A stretch of 64,000 nt of DNA from Sphagnum compactum (GCA_965153455.1 OZ234493.1:8670213-8734212); one strand, 5' to 3'; shown: positions 1 to 11,760, numbered from the stretch's first letter. Notes: generated from the sequence alone by a model not told the origin. Program-made: numbers and translations.

Positions 1-900
1 ACACATTGCGACTATTGTTTGATTTGACTACATTTCAACTACATTTGGGCATCTTAAGTTTGCAAGTGGCTTGTTGCACTAATTAATGGTCAATATTATT
101 CATAATTGTTACGTTCACCATGTTGTTCACTTATGAATATAATTTGGATTTTATTTAATTATTTAGTAATTTCAAATTGTTGATGTGGAAATTGAGGTAA
201 CCTTTAACTTTATTTACACAATGCATTATAATGGGTAAGTGATTTTTTTGACATTTTTAAAATTTTCAACATGGTACATGAGTTGAACTATTTATTTTTA
301 ACATGTTGAAACCATTACTTAGTAGTTGCATTTTACACTTACCATAATTTATTACAACACATGCAACAATTTCAAACCCTACATTTGTATTGGAAGGAAT
401 TAATGATTATCTTCACATCTTTTCAATTATTAAAGTTGAACCATTCATTTTTAATATATTAAAACCATTATTCAAAAATTATATTTTTCATTTATTATAA
501 TATATTAAAACACATGTAATTCAATATATTGCAATTATATTTGAATGGTTTACTGAATTTTTTCACATTTATTGACCTATCAACATTTTTATATGAGTCG
601 AATCATCCACTTTGAGCTTATTGAAGTCATTATTCAAATATTACATATTGCACTACTAATATTTATTGAAACACATATAACAACTTAATGTCTCACATTT
701 ATATTTGAATGGGTTAGTGATTTTTTTTGTATCTCTTGAACTATTGAACTGGGCACATGAACTGAGTCATTCACTTTGAATAATGTTAAATCCACTATTC
801 ATGAATTGCATTTTGTATTCATTAGAATTTTTTTAAATAGATGTTTAAAAATGTGCGAAGTCTCACATTTATATTTGAATGCGTTAATGATTATGTTAAA
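1..900. repeat. Satellite-like AT-rich tandem array, about 150-175 bp period
   Basis: An anchor resembling 'acatttatatttgaatgggttagtga' in shortened or mutated form recurs near 225, 381, 533, 697 and 868. Each copy is followed by similar text about 'ttgaact...ttcactttgaa' and 'aaaccattattca...ttgcattt'. The spacing is about 155 to 170 bp and the copies are strongly diverged. I see no coding potential. The array may continue to the left of the window. It could be an old satellite or the internal repeat of a larger element. Confidence 0.6.
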
Positions 901-1399
901 ATGTTCTGCATGCAAAGTTTAAGATGCTTGTAAATTTTTAATTATATATTTTTCATATATTAAATTGTTGTAAATTTATGTAAATTAGAATGTATATTCT
1001 TCCCCTAGTTTGTTTTAGGCACCATGGACAAATTTATTATAATGAATGTTCATGATGTCACACCAAAAAAACCCCCTAAAATATTCCCTAAAATCCCCCC
1101 CTCCTTTTTTTCCTTGGTGTATGAAAAAAAATCCATGTTAAAAAAATGAATTAAAAAAGTTAAATATTATTATTATGAAAATTTATCAATATTTTATACT
1201 TATTATTTTTATTTTAAACATGGTTGATCAAAATTTCAAGCTTGTTTTATTACAAGTTTATGTTTAAATATTTGGAGATGAATTAAAAAATTTCATTTAA
1301 AAATTAAATAAAAATAAATAAATGGTAATAATAATAATGACATTGATGATGTTTTTATTTTTTTCAATTTTGTAAAGTTTTTCAAGATCATCCATAAGA

Positions 1400-3195
1400 A
1401 AATTTCACCATGTTTTGGTTATAAGCCATATATGGAACTACAAATTTGTTAAAATATTGTTGTATTTTAGCTACAAGTCCTAAATACTAATGTAAAATTA
1501 TATCATTAAAAAAATATAAATATATAAAAAGAATTTAAAAATGTTTTGTTGATGTTGATGGCCTTTTCTTATGTTTGCAAAATGGTGGAAATTCATAAAA
1601 AAATAAAAATCAATTACATCATTAATATTTATTTTGAAATCAAAAAAATGGAACTTAAACATTTTCAAGTAAATTTGATGTTGGATTTTTTTGTGTGTTT
1701 AATGTTTTAGTTATTAAAATTAATTTTAAACTTTTACTCATTAGGAATAACCTTTAAAAAAAAACTTTATGATCTCAAACTTTTTGTTCTTGTTTACATT
1801 TTTCTTAACTTGCACTATTTTTTTTTCATTTTTTCCCGAACAAGAATTGCCAAGTTAAGAAAATTTGAAACCAAAAAAATATGTTGGTTTTTGGGGTGGG
1901 GAGGTCCAACTATTTAAGCCAAAATTTCACCAAATTAATTTTTTTTTAAAAAAAAATTAAAAGGAAAAAATGTGAAATATATTCTTACATCATCAAAAAA
2001 AAAATTGCAATTTTTTTTCAAAGTTAGGTAATTAATTATTTGTATTATTGTATGATTAATCTTACTAAAAAAATATGGTCTTGATAATTAAATGGTTATA
2101 TTGACTACTTAATTAATGTTTGTTCTTGTGGCCAATTTTTGCCAATTTAAAAGGGCAACAACATTATTAAAAAAAAAATTGAAATTTTTTGTGAAATTTA
2201 AAATGTATATTGTCAAATTTTTACAATAAACATAGTAAGTAACCATAATATTGAAGGTTTTAAACAAGTTTTTAACTACACAACTTATTTATAACCAAAT
2301 GTGGCAATTGTTTTATGGATGATTACCATTTTAGCAAATTGCAAAAATAAAGAAATAAATTCTACCTAATCATATATTGGGGAAAATAAAAATATGCAAC
2401 TCCACAAAAAATGGACATATTATATGTATTGAAAATAAAATTGTAAAAAATTTGATGAATGCATTTTTGGATTGACATTGAATTTATAAAAAATTTATAT
2501 CAATTTAAACAAATAACAAATTGTAAATTTATTCTTGACATGCAATTTCAAGTTATTTTTAGAATTTTATTTTTTGTAAATTTATATTATTTAAATATAT
2601 TATTAGTTAAAATATGTTTATATTTTGATTACAAGTATTAGAACCCATTGTAGAATTATGTCATTTTAAAATTTTAAAAATAAAATTTAAAAAAATGAAA
2701 ACTATGTATTAAAAAAACTCCTTTGTTGATGTTGATGGCCCTTTTTATGTTTGCAAAATGATGGAAATTCACGACAAGAAAAACCTTTGGTTACATAATT
2801 AATATTTATTTTAAATTTTCAAAAAAATTGGATAAGGTTTATGATGATCTCAAAGATTGACTTTAAATGTTTCCAAATAAATTTGACATTGGAATTTTTT
2901 ATGTGTTTAAGGTTGGAATGATTATAATTATTTTATAATTTTATTCATTAGGAGTAACTTTTTTTTTTTCAAATTTCTGATTTCGGTTTCTTGGCATGTT
3001 GTTTATTGTTTACATTGTTTTTGTTGAATTTGCAAATTTTTTTCCATTTTTTTCCAATAAAAAATTTCAATCAAAAAAAATTTGAAACCAAAAAAACATG
3101 TTGGTTGGGGGGAGGGTGGGGGGCAGGGTAATCTAACTATTTAAACCCAAAATTTCACCAAATTAAATTGTGAAACAAATGTAAAATATATTCTT
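1400..3195. repeat. Two copies of a ~1.2 kb AT-rich unit (X1-Y-X2)
   Basis: The block around 1540-1995 is repeated at about 2725-3195. Both begin near 'gttgatgttgatggcc', carry 'tttgcaaaatgatggaaattca', and end 'atattcttacatcat'. Between them, 2040-2430 (Y) is an inverted copy of 9490-9845. The right-hand copy abuts the 5' half of a Tigger transposase gene exactly at 3195. No open frame of note is seen. The unit may be a non-autonomous transposon or intron-derived sequence multiplied with the Tigger element. Confidence 0.7.
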
Positions 3196-4513
3196 ACATC
3201 ATTAGAAGAAACTATGTTGGTCCTCATGGGATAAAAGAAATTCAAGAAGCATCTTGCGATATTTAACGTTAAAGTTTCGTATGATTCCAAAGTCCAAAGT
3301 ATAATTCGTATGGGTCCTTGCTGTCGTGTTTGGTGGAAGGAAAATAAGTTTGACATTGGAAAGCTCCATTTCTGGATGACAAGGAACGTTGTCGAGAAGA
3401 ATAAAGGCCTTCCGATTCTTGATTTGCATTTTGGCATTGAATTTCTGAAAATATTCCAGAAATATCGTTTCTGTCATCCATGCTTTGGAGTTTGCCTTCC
3501 AGATGACTCGATGAGGCAATTGTTTGTTGAAAGCTCATGGCATCTGCAACTTGCCAATCACCAGTGGCTTAAACTTCTCACCAGCTGCTAAACAGAGAAG
3601 AGCAATGGTAAGTCTTTCCTTGGCCAGCTTGGCTGCTTTGCACTTTTTTCCTTGCAATACCAAGTTGCGGTTTGGCACACCTTTCTAGAGAAGTTCAGTT
3701 TCGTCAACGTTCCAGATATCCCTTGTGTCATAGCCTTGAATAATGTTGGGCAAGTTTTGTTTCCAGTGGTTGACGACATTTTCGTCCATTCCAGCGCTTT
3801 CTCCAAACAGCAAACAGAATTGTATACAGTGGCATTTGCGAAACGCCTCCAACCAACCATTCGATGCCCTGAAATCGTTCAAACCAATGTTGGCCGCCAC
3901 TTGTAGAGCTTTGGTTTGCAAAATTCGGCCAGAAACGAGAATGTTTCGACAATGAGCGTTTGGCGAACCATTCGTAAACTCTTTCATCTATGACCTTGCC
4001 GTTGCTGCTGACTTGCGCAAGTCTTTTCTGAGAAAGACTTGTGAATTCAGAAATAGAACTTATAATCCCGCTCTTGTTCTTTTTCCAGTTGACAATCGTA
4101 CCAACAAAAACAGAGTACTTTGCAACGCAAGCTCTCACAGACATCCCACTATCCAAATCTTGCAATGCTTTGGCCTTCTCCGCTAATGTTTTCTCGGTAT
4201 ACTTTCTCTTCCCACTGATGGTTTGAGTCTCTCTTCTCTTTGAGCAACACTTGAATGCTTTACAGCTACTGTACGACGAAATCTGAATGAATTGTGAAAT
4301 GACTGTCGTATTCACGGAGTGACTCACGGAGGTGTTCAATGTGACGAGGACTATTTCAGTGGAGCGTTTCAGAATCTGTGTTCAATGTTCAAAGTTATGG
4401 GGTTCATTCTGAGAAAGTGTATTAATATGGCCAAAATCATCGTGCGTCACGAAATGTTCAATGTAAAGAGGGGTTCATTCAGAACGAGTGTTCAATCTGA
4501 CGGTTTTCACTGT
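3195..4513 (-). mobile_element. Tigger/pogo-type DNA transposon, 5' half with TIR
   Basis: Read on the minus strand, a terminal inverted repeat starts with TA then CAGTGAAAACCGTC and continues to ATTGAACAC (about 4489-4515). A decayed transposase follows. A CENP-B/pogo-type N-terminal helix-turn-helix lies at about 4060-4215, with KRKYTEKTLAEKAKAL and AKYSVFVGTIVNWKK. Next comes ALQVAANIGLNDFRASNGWL (about 3840-3900), then NVDETELL with the first catalytic Asp (near 3690), ILLDNVPCHP with the second Asp (near 3395), and LDFGIIRNF at the third position (near 3270). The frame shifts several times, so the copy is dead. Subterminal 'gttcaatgt'-like words cluster at 4330-4495. The coding match stops at 3195, where AT-rich repeat begins; the missing C-terminus is found at 9850-10358 on the other strand. 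Confidence 0.85.
3202..4339 (-). pseudogene. Tigger transposase N-terminal and DDE part, frameshifted
   Basis: This is the coding relic within the 5' half element. Tigger transposases bind their own TIRs through a CENP-B-like DNA-binding domain and cut with a DDE/D nuclease. Here the DNA-binding domain, the DDE start (NVDETELL), the central LLDN motif and the third acidic site (LDFGIIRNF) are recognisable but lie in different frames. The last readable residues are KYRKMLLEFLL followed by SHEDQHSFF and a TAA. Function as an active transposase is ruled out by the frameshifts. Family assignment rests on motif recognition, not a search. Confidence 0.82.
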
Positions 4514-5724
4514 ATGTACAACTATTATAATTAGTCTTGAACCTTATGCATCAAATGCTAAGTTCCAACATTTCATACCTAGACTTAAATAACATTTCTT
4601 TACTTTGCAGATACCATTGAAAAGGGGGTTTGTGGTGAAAGGAGGCCCAAAGACAGGGTGATTTTACTAAAAACTTTAGTATATACACGTACACACCCCC
4701 AAAACATTTACACAGGTCCCTGTAAATGTATTTGACAAATATTTACACTGGCCTCATGAAAAGCGTATGTGTATGAACATATATATACATGCCAACAGTG
4801 TAAGTGCAAAAAGTTCAGATGTGTAAGTGCAAATGATTTACACTTACGTAAGATTTACACATTGTATATGTGTCTATTGACACTTACACGCACAACATTG
4901 GTTTCAACTTAAGATTAAATTAACCTCATCATACTATTTTATGTATCCCCTTTGTGTGAACAGTAGGGAGGTTAAGTTTATTTTTTAAATTTTAATCATT
5001 GCAACCCCTAAATCAAGAAAGAATTAAATGAAATGAAAATATACTTACTAACCCTTTGTGTGAATCTAGTTTTGTAAGTGTAAGATCCATCACATTTTTG
5101 AGGAATAAACATATACACCTCCTCTTTTCTAAAGGGGATATTCACCAATGTAAGGCTCATTCCAAATGCACTATGAAGTTTCTCTAAATGCTTTAAGATT
5201 TTTTAAAGGATCTTTAAATACGATTTTGAGTCTTGTTGTATGTGGTGGGTTCGCCAACACATATTGATAAATGGAAATTTGCAATTTGGAAATTTTTCCT
5301 CTTTCTTTTATCTCCATTTAAACATTAGATTACATTCGAAATAATGCAAGTTGAAATATTGGTTGAGTTGCATGTGAAGAAATAGGCATTGAATCAAAGG
5401 AACCATGTGAAGTACATGTGCAAACAAAATGATTAGACATACAAAGTGAATTCATGGTAAAAGAACTTGAATTTTGTCAAGGCATCAATGTCAAAGTGTA
5501 GTATAAGGAGACTACATTGATGAGGTCTAGAAAGGAATCAAGCATTTTTCTACAATAATTTGTCAAAATGATTATGTACACGGTGTTAGGCTGACTTATT
5601 CTTGCCATATGTGTAAATGTGTATTTTAATTCATATCAAAGTTCTAAGGGTGAATGAAATTGTCCTAAAGACCATATTGACAATTTATTATCACATGCTA
5701 GCTTGGAAGTTGAAGGAACCTTGC

Positions 5725-6740
5725 TCAAAGATTATAGTAACAATCATAAAATTAAAATTTTAAGATCAATTTAACTATTAGAGTGAATTCCATAAAAAAA
5801 TTCAAATGATTACAAGAATTATATTGATAAAACTTGATCCTAAAAATGACAACTATTTATTGTGTAGAATCATTTTAAATAGTACAATATACTCTTTGTC
5901 ATTGTAGACTTTTAAGAATAATAATTTAACTTTTTTTTCCTTTTTTTTTAACAATTTATAAATCATAGGTATAATTAATAAAAATATGAGCTAGGTAATG
6001 CAAGTGGCATCGTAATATTTGGGTATCTTTAAAAAATTATGGTTTTTTTTTTTGAACTAACATTATATAACCTTGTATTAATCGAGAGCTTTTTCCTTGG
6101 GCACAAGGTTCTAATAATTATATTCAAAAGAATATTATTTCGATACCTTTTCAAACAACTGCCTACATGGACATGAAAAAGGCACATTAACATGTGGTTT
6201 TAATGTCCCTTTTCATGTCCATGGTATATAGAAAAATCAATTTTAATGAAAAACAATTGGAATACATGTGAGAACCACATGGGAACATACAAGGTAAATT
6301 AAAAAGGGGAAGCAAAAATTTTGCTCAAATTTGGGATCTTGTTCAAAGAATACACTCATGATCATAAAATTAGAAAAAAATAATTAATTTAACTATTAAA
6401 ATACATTCCATTAAATTCTTTAAATTTTATGCCGATAAAAATTATTAGAAATATTTTTCATGTAAGATGGGTTTTAAAATATTACAATAGATTATTTGTC
6501 ATTGTAGATGTTTAAAAATAATAATTTGTCTGATTTACTCATCTATTTATTTACAATATATAAATCATAATTATAAATAATGGAAATAAGAGTTAATGCA
6601 AGTGGCACCATAATAATTGGATATTATAAATAAATAAACGTTTGAATTATATTTAATTATAAAATCCTGGAATTGACACTATAACCTTGGATCAATCCAA
6701 AGTTTTGTTCCCAACCATGGGGTTCTAGTTTATTATAAGA
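5725..6740. repeat. Tandem duplication of a ~0.6 kb AT-rich unit
   Basis: Copy 1 is about 5725-6130 and copy 2 about 6335-6740. Shared landmarks in the same order are 'caatcataaaatta', 'tttgtcattgtaga', 'atgcaagtggcaccataata' (allowing mismatches), and a 3' block 'aaccttg.atcaat....gttct'. Both end near 'ggttcta'. Identity looks moderate, so this is an old duplication. No coding content is visible. Confidence 0.65.
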
Positions 6741-7675
6741 TTTTTTTTGAAATTCTCTAAAAACTTTTAATGCATTTGTGAGATGTTATATTGTTTATCA
6801 CATAGAATCATTAATGTTATACCCTTGATAATGAATTTGACATTTTAACTAGTTATTAAAACAAACTTTCAATGTTGTATTACTACCAACCAATGATTTT
6901 AGTTGGTGAGGCGGTTTCAAGATTATCCTTGTAATTTTTAATTCACAATGAAGATTTTTTATTGGTGGATTTTCATATGACATAAAACTCAATGCATTTG
7001 TTTGTCCAATGATAATGATCACTAGTCCAAATCATTCATAGTTTATTTTTCCCAAAGATTTTATGATTTTATATTTTTCAATACATCAAATTTGACCATC
7101 AATTTGAAATTTTGGATATTCATTATAATGTTATCCCACATTTTGCTATTGGTCTTTTTAAATGTTTCTGAAAAATGGGAATAAAATTGAACCTAATGTT
7201 TACCATAAATATTGTACAACTTTATATCTTGGATGCAAACTAGATCCATGATAAATGTTGTATGTTTGCTAAAATAGAATGTGATTTTTTCACAAAATGG
7301 GTTCCAACTCATGACATGTGTGAAATAAACTTTTTCTATTCATTGATCACAATGTACATATATGTGGTGTTTATTGTGACATATATTACATTTGTGCAAC
7401 ATGTGGCACAACTTAATGTTAAATTAAAATTTCAATGTAATATTTGACACAATAAATACCACATATTATACACATGTGTGATAAACCATGGCCTATTGCA
7501 TGAGAAAAACCACATTTCGTTGGTTACCATGGCAATGGCTAATACTATCAAACTAATAAAATCACAGAAATGAAACATGCACACAATTGGTATCCAAGGT
7601 TTTAGGCTTGCTTGAAAAACTAAAGACATTTATCATAAACTTACTCATTTCATTAATTCGTTCAAAATTCACACA

Positions 7676-7986
7676 AAACTTATTATTTCATGGGGTTTTT
7701 TTTTTTTTCCACACAAATGTCGTGCATTTAAAACACATATGACACATGTATAAGTAAAATGAAATATTTTCAATCATGACTTGATAATGAAAATTGTGCA
7801 CAATTCATTACTTCATTGGTAAGTGTTTTTACACATGAACGTTGTGCATTTAAAACATGTATGATGCACATATATTAAGATAAAATATTCCAAATATTTT
7901 CATTTTACTTATACATGCATCATACGTGTTTTAAACGCATAATATATATGTGCAAAAATCACAAACCCATGAAATAACAAATTTTG
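7676..7986. mobile_element. Foldback (MITE-like) element, ~100-bp inverted arms
   Basis: The left arm (about 7676-7772) begins 'aaaacttattatttcatggg' and includes 'gcatttaaaacacatatgac' and 'tgtataagtaaaatgaaat'. The reverse complement of 7890-7986 shows the same order: 'ttatttcatgggttt', 'gcgtttaaaacacgtatgat', 'tgtataagtaaaatgaaaat'. A further direct copy of the 'gcatttaaaaca' word sits in the loop near 7846. Such long arms around a short loop fit a foldback or MITE-type element. I could not define a target site duplication. Confidence 0.7.
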
Positions 7987-9067
7987 CACCATTTCCAGTA
8001 TCAAATTATGAAATGGGAAATTTGTGTTAAATTGTGAATACTTCAAAGAAATTCCTCTTGAAATTCTCACAATTAGTTTTATGCCAAAAAATCAAAAAAA
8101 TAAACCCCCTCACACATGTGTCCCTTGGATGTATTGTTAATGAAATAGAAAGGTTGATGTTAGTGTTGATCTAGTACATATAGGTTGATTCATGGTATTA
8201 GCAATGGTACCAACATTGGTATTAAAACTCCAATCAACTCAATATTTATTTACTTGGTATCTTTTTCATATTAGTAAACCTTTGGTATGTCTTTTGCAAA
8301 AACCCATTTGATACCAAACCAACATGGTTTCACACTTTCAATACCAAAATTCATACTAATGTTTAGGGTTTATTGTAGCCATCTCCCTTAATATCAATAT
8401 TTGTTTCACACACACGTGATTCATCATTCTTTTTTTGAATCGTATGATGTGATGTTGAATCAAAAGTTGATGGCAACAACATTTTGAAATTAAAATATGA
8501 CATTTTTTTTTTGTCAACATCCACTTCCAACTTCAATGTAGGTTGAGCACAAGTTTGCTAAAGATTCCCCAAATCTTATAAATTTAATCCATTCCTTATT
8601 GAGGATTGCTTTAGTTTCGTGTTTTTATTTTCAATTTGTACTTCACATGTTAAAAGTTGTGAACTACAAAAAGTGAGTGAAAAGGCCTATATGTTGCAGT
8701 GATTTTATTTTGGTGGTGGTTTATATTTATATTATGGATATTTTTCATTGCTCTTATTGTCATTGTAATGATATCCATGTAGACCGAAAGCTAATGTGCA
8801 TTGTGAAGGTTTTGTGCATTGTCACAAAAATAAATCTTGTCTTTTTTCACTACCCATTAATTTTTATTTTTATTTTTTTCGAATCATGGAGTCATGGATT
8901 ACATTTTTCTCACAACATGCCATGATAAATTTACATGCTATGAAAATATATTATTTTTATATTATTTTTCAATTTTGTCAACAAAAAAGTTTTGGCACCA
9001 TTTAAGCATGATGTACAATGTTTGTTTATTCACCATAATGTATAAATCTTTAATACATTTGTACAAG

Positions 9068-9150
9068 ATTCATTAAAGCATGTATACATCAAGGATTGAA
9101 CTCTAAACTTCATGGAAACACAATAAGGCCTTAACCACCAAACCACTTCA
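9068..9150 (-). mobile_element. tRNA-derived SINE-like fragment
   Basis: On the minus strand, TGGTTTGGTGGTTAAGG (9129-9145) resembles a Pol III A box, and GAGTTCAATCC (9092-9102) matches the B-box consensus. They are separated by about the distance found in tRNA-derived SINEs. A similar arrangement on the plus strand at 28965-29040 shares the 'ccatgaa' word between the boxes, which suggests one family. It is not a functional tRNA because I cannot fold an acceptor stem. Confidence 0.5.
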
Positions 9151-9489
9151 AAATTTTATTAACAAAGGTGAAAAAATTTAATTTATCTTGTTTGGCATGA
9201 AATTGTTTAAACAATTCAAACTTTAACATACATTTTCTTTTGCAAAATGTATTCGAAAGCAACAAATGAAAAGATGATCTTGAAGGTTATTCAATAATGT
9301 ATTCTGACAAATTATTATAATTTACGAAAATTAAATATATAATGAAAAAAATCAAAATATTATTTCATAAATAAATCAATAAATATGTTTTTGTTTAAAT
9401 TGACCTAAAATCATTATAAACTCAATGTGAATTCAAAAGTGCATTTATTAAGTTTTTTATATAAAAAACTCATTACATAAAATATGTCC

Positions 9490-9845
9490 ATTTTTTGAAG
9501 ATTTGCAAGTTATTATTTTCCCCAATATGATTAGGTGTATTTTATATTTTTTTAAAGAAGATTGCCATATTTGGTTATAAACAAGTTGTGTAGTTGGAAA
9601 CTTGCTTAAATATTTTAATGTTATGATTATTTATGATATTTTATTGTAAAAATTAACAATATATATTTTAAGTTTGGCTCAATTTTTTTTTCTTTCAAAA
9701 AAATATTTTTTGATGTTGTTGCCCCCTTAAATTGGCAAAATTTGGTCATCCAAAGAAACATTAATTAAGTAGTAAATATAGCCATTTAATTATCCATACC
9801 ATATTCGTTTAATAAGATTAATCATACATTTATATCAATGATTTG
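9490..9845 (-). repeat. Inverted copy (Y') of the AT-rich block at 2040-2430
   Basis: The reverse complement of this block follows 2040-2430 closely. Matching words are 'tgtatgattaatctta', 'gataattaaatgg', 'tactacttaattaatgtt', 'gccaatttaa', 'acaattta...aatgttata', 'actacacaact' and 'cctaatcatattggggaaaa'. By eye the identity is roughly four in five. It lies immediately upstream of the 3' half of the Tigger element, and is the natural partner for the inversion that split it. Confidence 0.78.
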
Positions 9846-9849
9846 CTTT

Positions 9850-10457
9850 AGCTGATGCTATAAAAAAGGTAAATGTTGGTGATGCCGTTGACTAGGTCTT
9901 TCAAAGCTGGGACCAAGTCGTTGCTTCAACCATTAAAAACTGCTTCCGAAAGGCAGGTCTAAATGAAGATGCAGCAGAACCAGAACAAGATGACCGACCG
10001 GCTCGATTAAGAAGAGATGTTCCATCTTGTTAGAGTAGCAAGAATAAAAGTGGAGGAAGAAACTGTAATTGAGGACATTCTAGCTTTTGATACTTTGGAT
10101 GATGGTTGGGAAGAAGTGATCTTGTTTGCGCCACAGGTGGAACTTGAGATTGAAGAGGAAGAACTAGAAATTCTACTACCCAAGCCAACAGTCACGGAAG
10201 CGTTAAAAGCACTTCGAATTCTTTTGGATTTTATAGCAACTGAGCAGCTGGATGAAGTCACTCCACTGTTGTCACAAATGCGCAAGCATCTCGTAAAACA
10301 TCGAATGCAAACGTCCAAGACTGTGACAATCGATCGGTTCTTTCACAAAACCCAATAAAACACTAATTTTTACTGTCACTCTTAAAATGAACACCTTCTT
10401 ACTTTGAACACTTTGAACTGAACATAGGGGTGTTCAATCCAGGCAGGTTTCACTGTA
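9850..10457 (+). mobile_element. Tigger/pogo-type DNA transposon, 3' half with TIR
   Basis: The readable product resumes where the 5' half stops: ADAIKKVNVGDAVD, a stop, then VFQSWDQVVASTIKNCFRKA, which is the conserved 'W..V...TI.NCF..AG' region of Tigger transposases. A charged C-terminal tail follows, open from 10017 to 10358. Downstream 'gaacac' words precede a TIR whose reverse complement starts TA CAGTGAAACC and contains ATTGAACACC, ending near 10457. The TIR faces the same way as the one at 4513 instead of opposing it, so the halves have been inverted relative to each other. Confidence 0.83.
9854..10358 (+). pseudogene. Tigger transposase C-terminal part, with in-frame stops
   Basis: This is the C-terminal relic. 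It has in-frame stops after GDAVD and after RRDVPSC, so it is non-functional. The tail VEEETVIEDILAFDTLDDGW and the acidic ELEIEEEELEIL stretch, then TVTEALKALRILLDFI, match the variable tail seen after the DDE domain in Tigger proteins. The final IDRFF-type end (VTIDRFFHKTQ) is typical of Tigger C-termini. Sequence just upstream (TTTGCTTTAG before CTGATGC) looks like a splice acceptor. Confidence 0.8.
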
Positions 10458-11230
10458 TAGGAATAGTGAAATTATATGTAACAACTATGTACGCGTTAAG
10501 GAAAAAAAGGAAAGACAAGGTGAATTTAGTTTGTCACAATAATTGATGGTTTTCTAAATCCACCCTTGGCTTTGAATGCTAATGTATTTTGTTTAGGTGG
10601 TTTGTTTTTTTTTTTGGGTGGTGTGGTGAATCTCACCTTCTTTATGACCAAACTCAGGGTTCTACCTAGTGTTGTGTTTTCCTAACTTTAGAGATAATTA
10701 TACTATATGCCCTTAATGATCATACCTTTTTGCAAATTTATATTAATTAATTATGAGTGCATGTTTTGATTTTTAAAAAAGTTATTAGTTTTTTGCAATG
10801 GGTCATTTGGTTGGCCTATCATCAAAAAATTATGAAATTCTTCTTTCTCAAATAAAAATCACATTTTCTTACATTGTTTTACATTTACATTATTTAGCAC
10901 GGTCATATAAAATTATATAAGTGTATTTGTTTTACGCTTACATTATTATTCACAATTGCATAAAATCATATAAATATATTTATTTTTAGACTTAAAACAA
11001 TTTTACACTTGCACTTACACATTTCATGTTCTACATTTACACTTACATGAATATAAATAAATATTAAACGCTGACACAAAGTGTAAATAAATTTAATTAT
11101 GGGACTTACACTTACATGAAGTGTAAGTCCCAAATGGTAAGTGTAAGTCCTAAACCATTTACACGCACAACACTGGTTGAAACATTTTTATTGATGGGTT
11201 TTCCAAACTATGCAAAAAGTTTGGGCAGAT
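10458..11230. other. Intergenic AT-rich DNA; no gene seen
   Basis: The stretch holds low-complexity AT sequence and, at 11090-11180, palindromic 'acttacacttacatgaagtg' words related to those near 4740-4900. Both copies end in a 'cacgcacaacactgg'-like word followed by 'ttgaaac', so they are copies of one dispersed repeat. I see no coding sequence. Confidence 0.5.
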
Positions 11231-11259
11231 CGGGGAAACTTAAGAATTATTTTTTCCAT

Positions 11260-11760
11260 GCTGCACAATAAATTTGGGCACTCTAAAGAATTCCTGAGAA
11301 ATGTTTACCAAGATGCTTGAATTTGTTTTTGGCAGTTTAGGAATTCGTACATTGCCCAATAATTTCGGGCAGGTGATATAAGATGAAAAAAATTCATTTC
11401 TGTTAAAAACAATTTGGAACTCAAAAAATCCTGGATGTTCAAAAAGATTTGGGAGAAAAAATTTCCAGGATGCTTGAAAGCATATCGGGCAGTTTTGAAT
11501 TTCATGCTGCCCTGGAATATTCATTGCCTGCCCAGGAATTTTGAGCACTCTGGGAAAATTCTGATGCTCGAAAGTTTTTGGTCATTTGAGAATTTTATGC
11601 TCCCCGAAAATTTCGGGCACCTTATAAAGGTTGATGAGAGTTTTCATTTTTTTTCCCAAACATTTTTGGGCACTCTGGAAACAGCCTGACACTCCAAAAA
11701 AATTAGGGCAGTTTGGAAATTGCATTCTGCCCAATAAATTAGGGCAGATTATAAAGAATG
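11260..11760. repeat. Degenerate hairpin-forming minisatellite
   Basis: Short self-complementary words recur every 35 to 90 bp. Examples are 'gcccaataatttcgggc' near 11354, 'ccccgaaaatttcgggc' near 11602, 'cccaaacatttttggg' near 11656 and 'gcccaataaattagggc' near 11730. Each follows the pattern CCC - AT-rich loop - GGG. Similar unpaired halves ('gggcactctgga', 'gggcagtttgga') lie between them. No protein is credible here. Confidence 0.6.

Larger units (their letters stand above)
4514..9489. other. AT-rich intergenic DNA between transposon halves; no gene seen
   Basis: Short reading frames are present but none resembles a protein. A segment with 'gtgtaagtg' words at 4740-4900 ends in 'cacttacacgcacaac' and 'ggtttcaac', and a related segment lies at 11090-11180. 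The text at 5125-5215 is related to 52142-52245. Two tandem copies of a 0.6 kb unit, a foldback element and a SINE-like sequence are listed separately. The remainder appears featureless. Confidence 0.6.
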
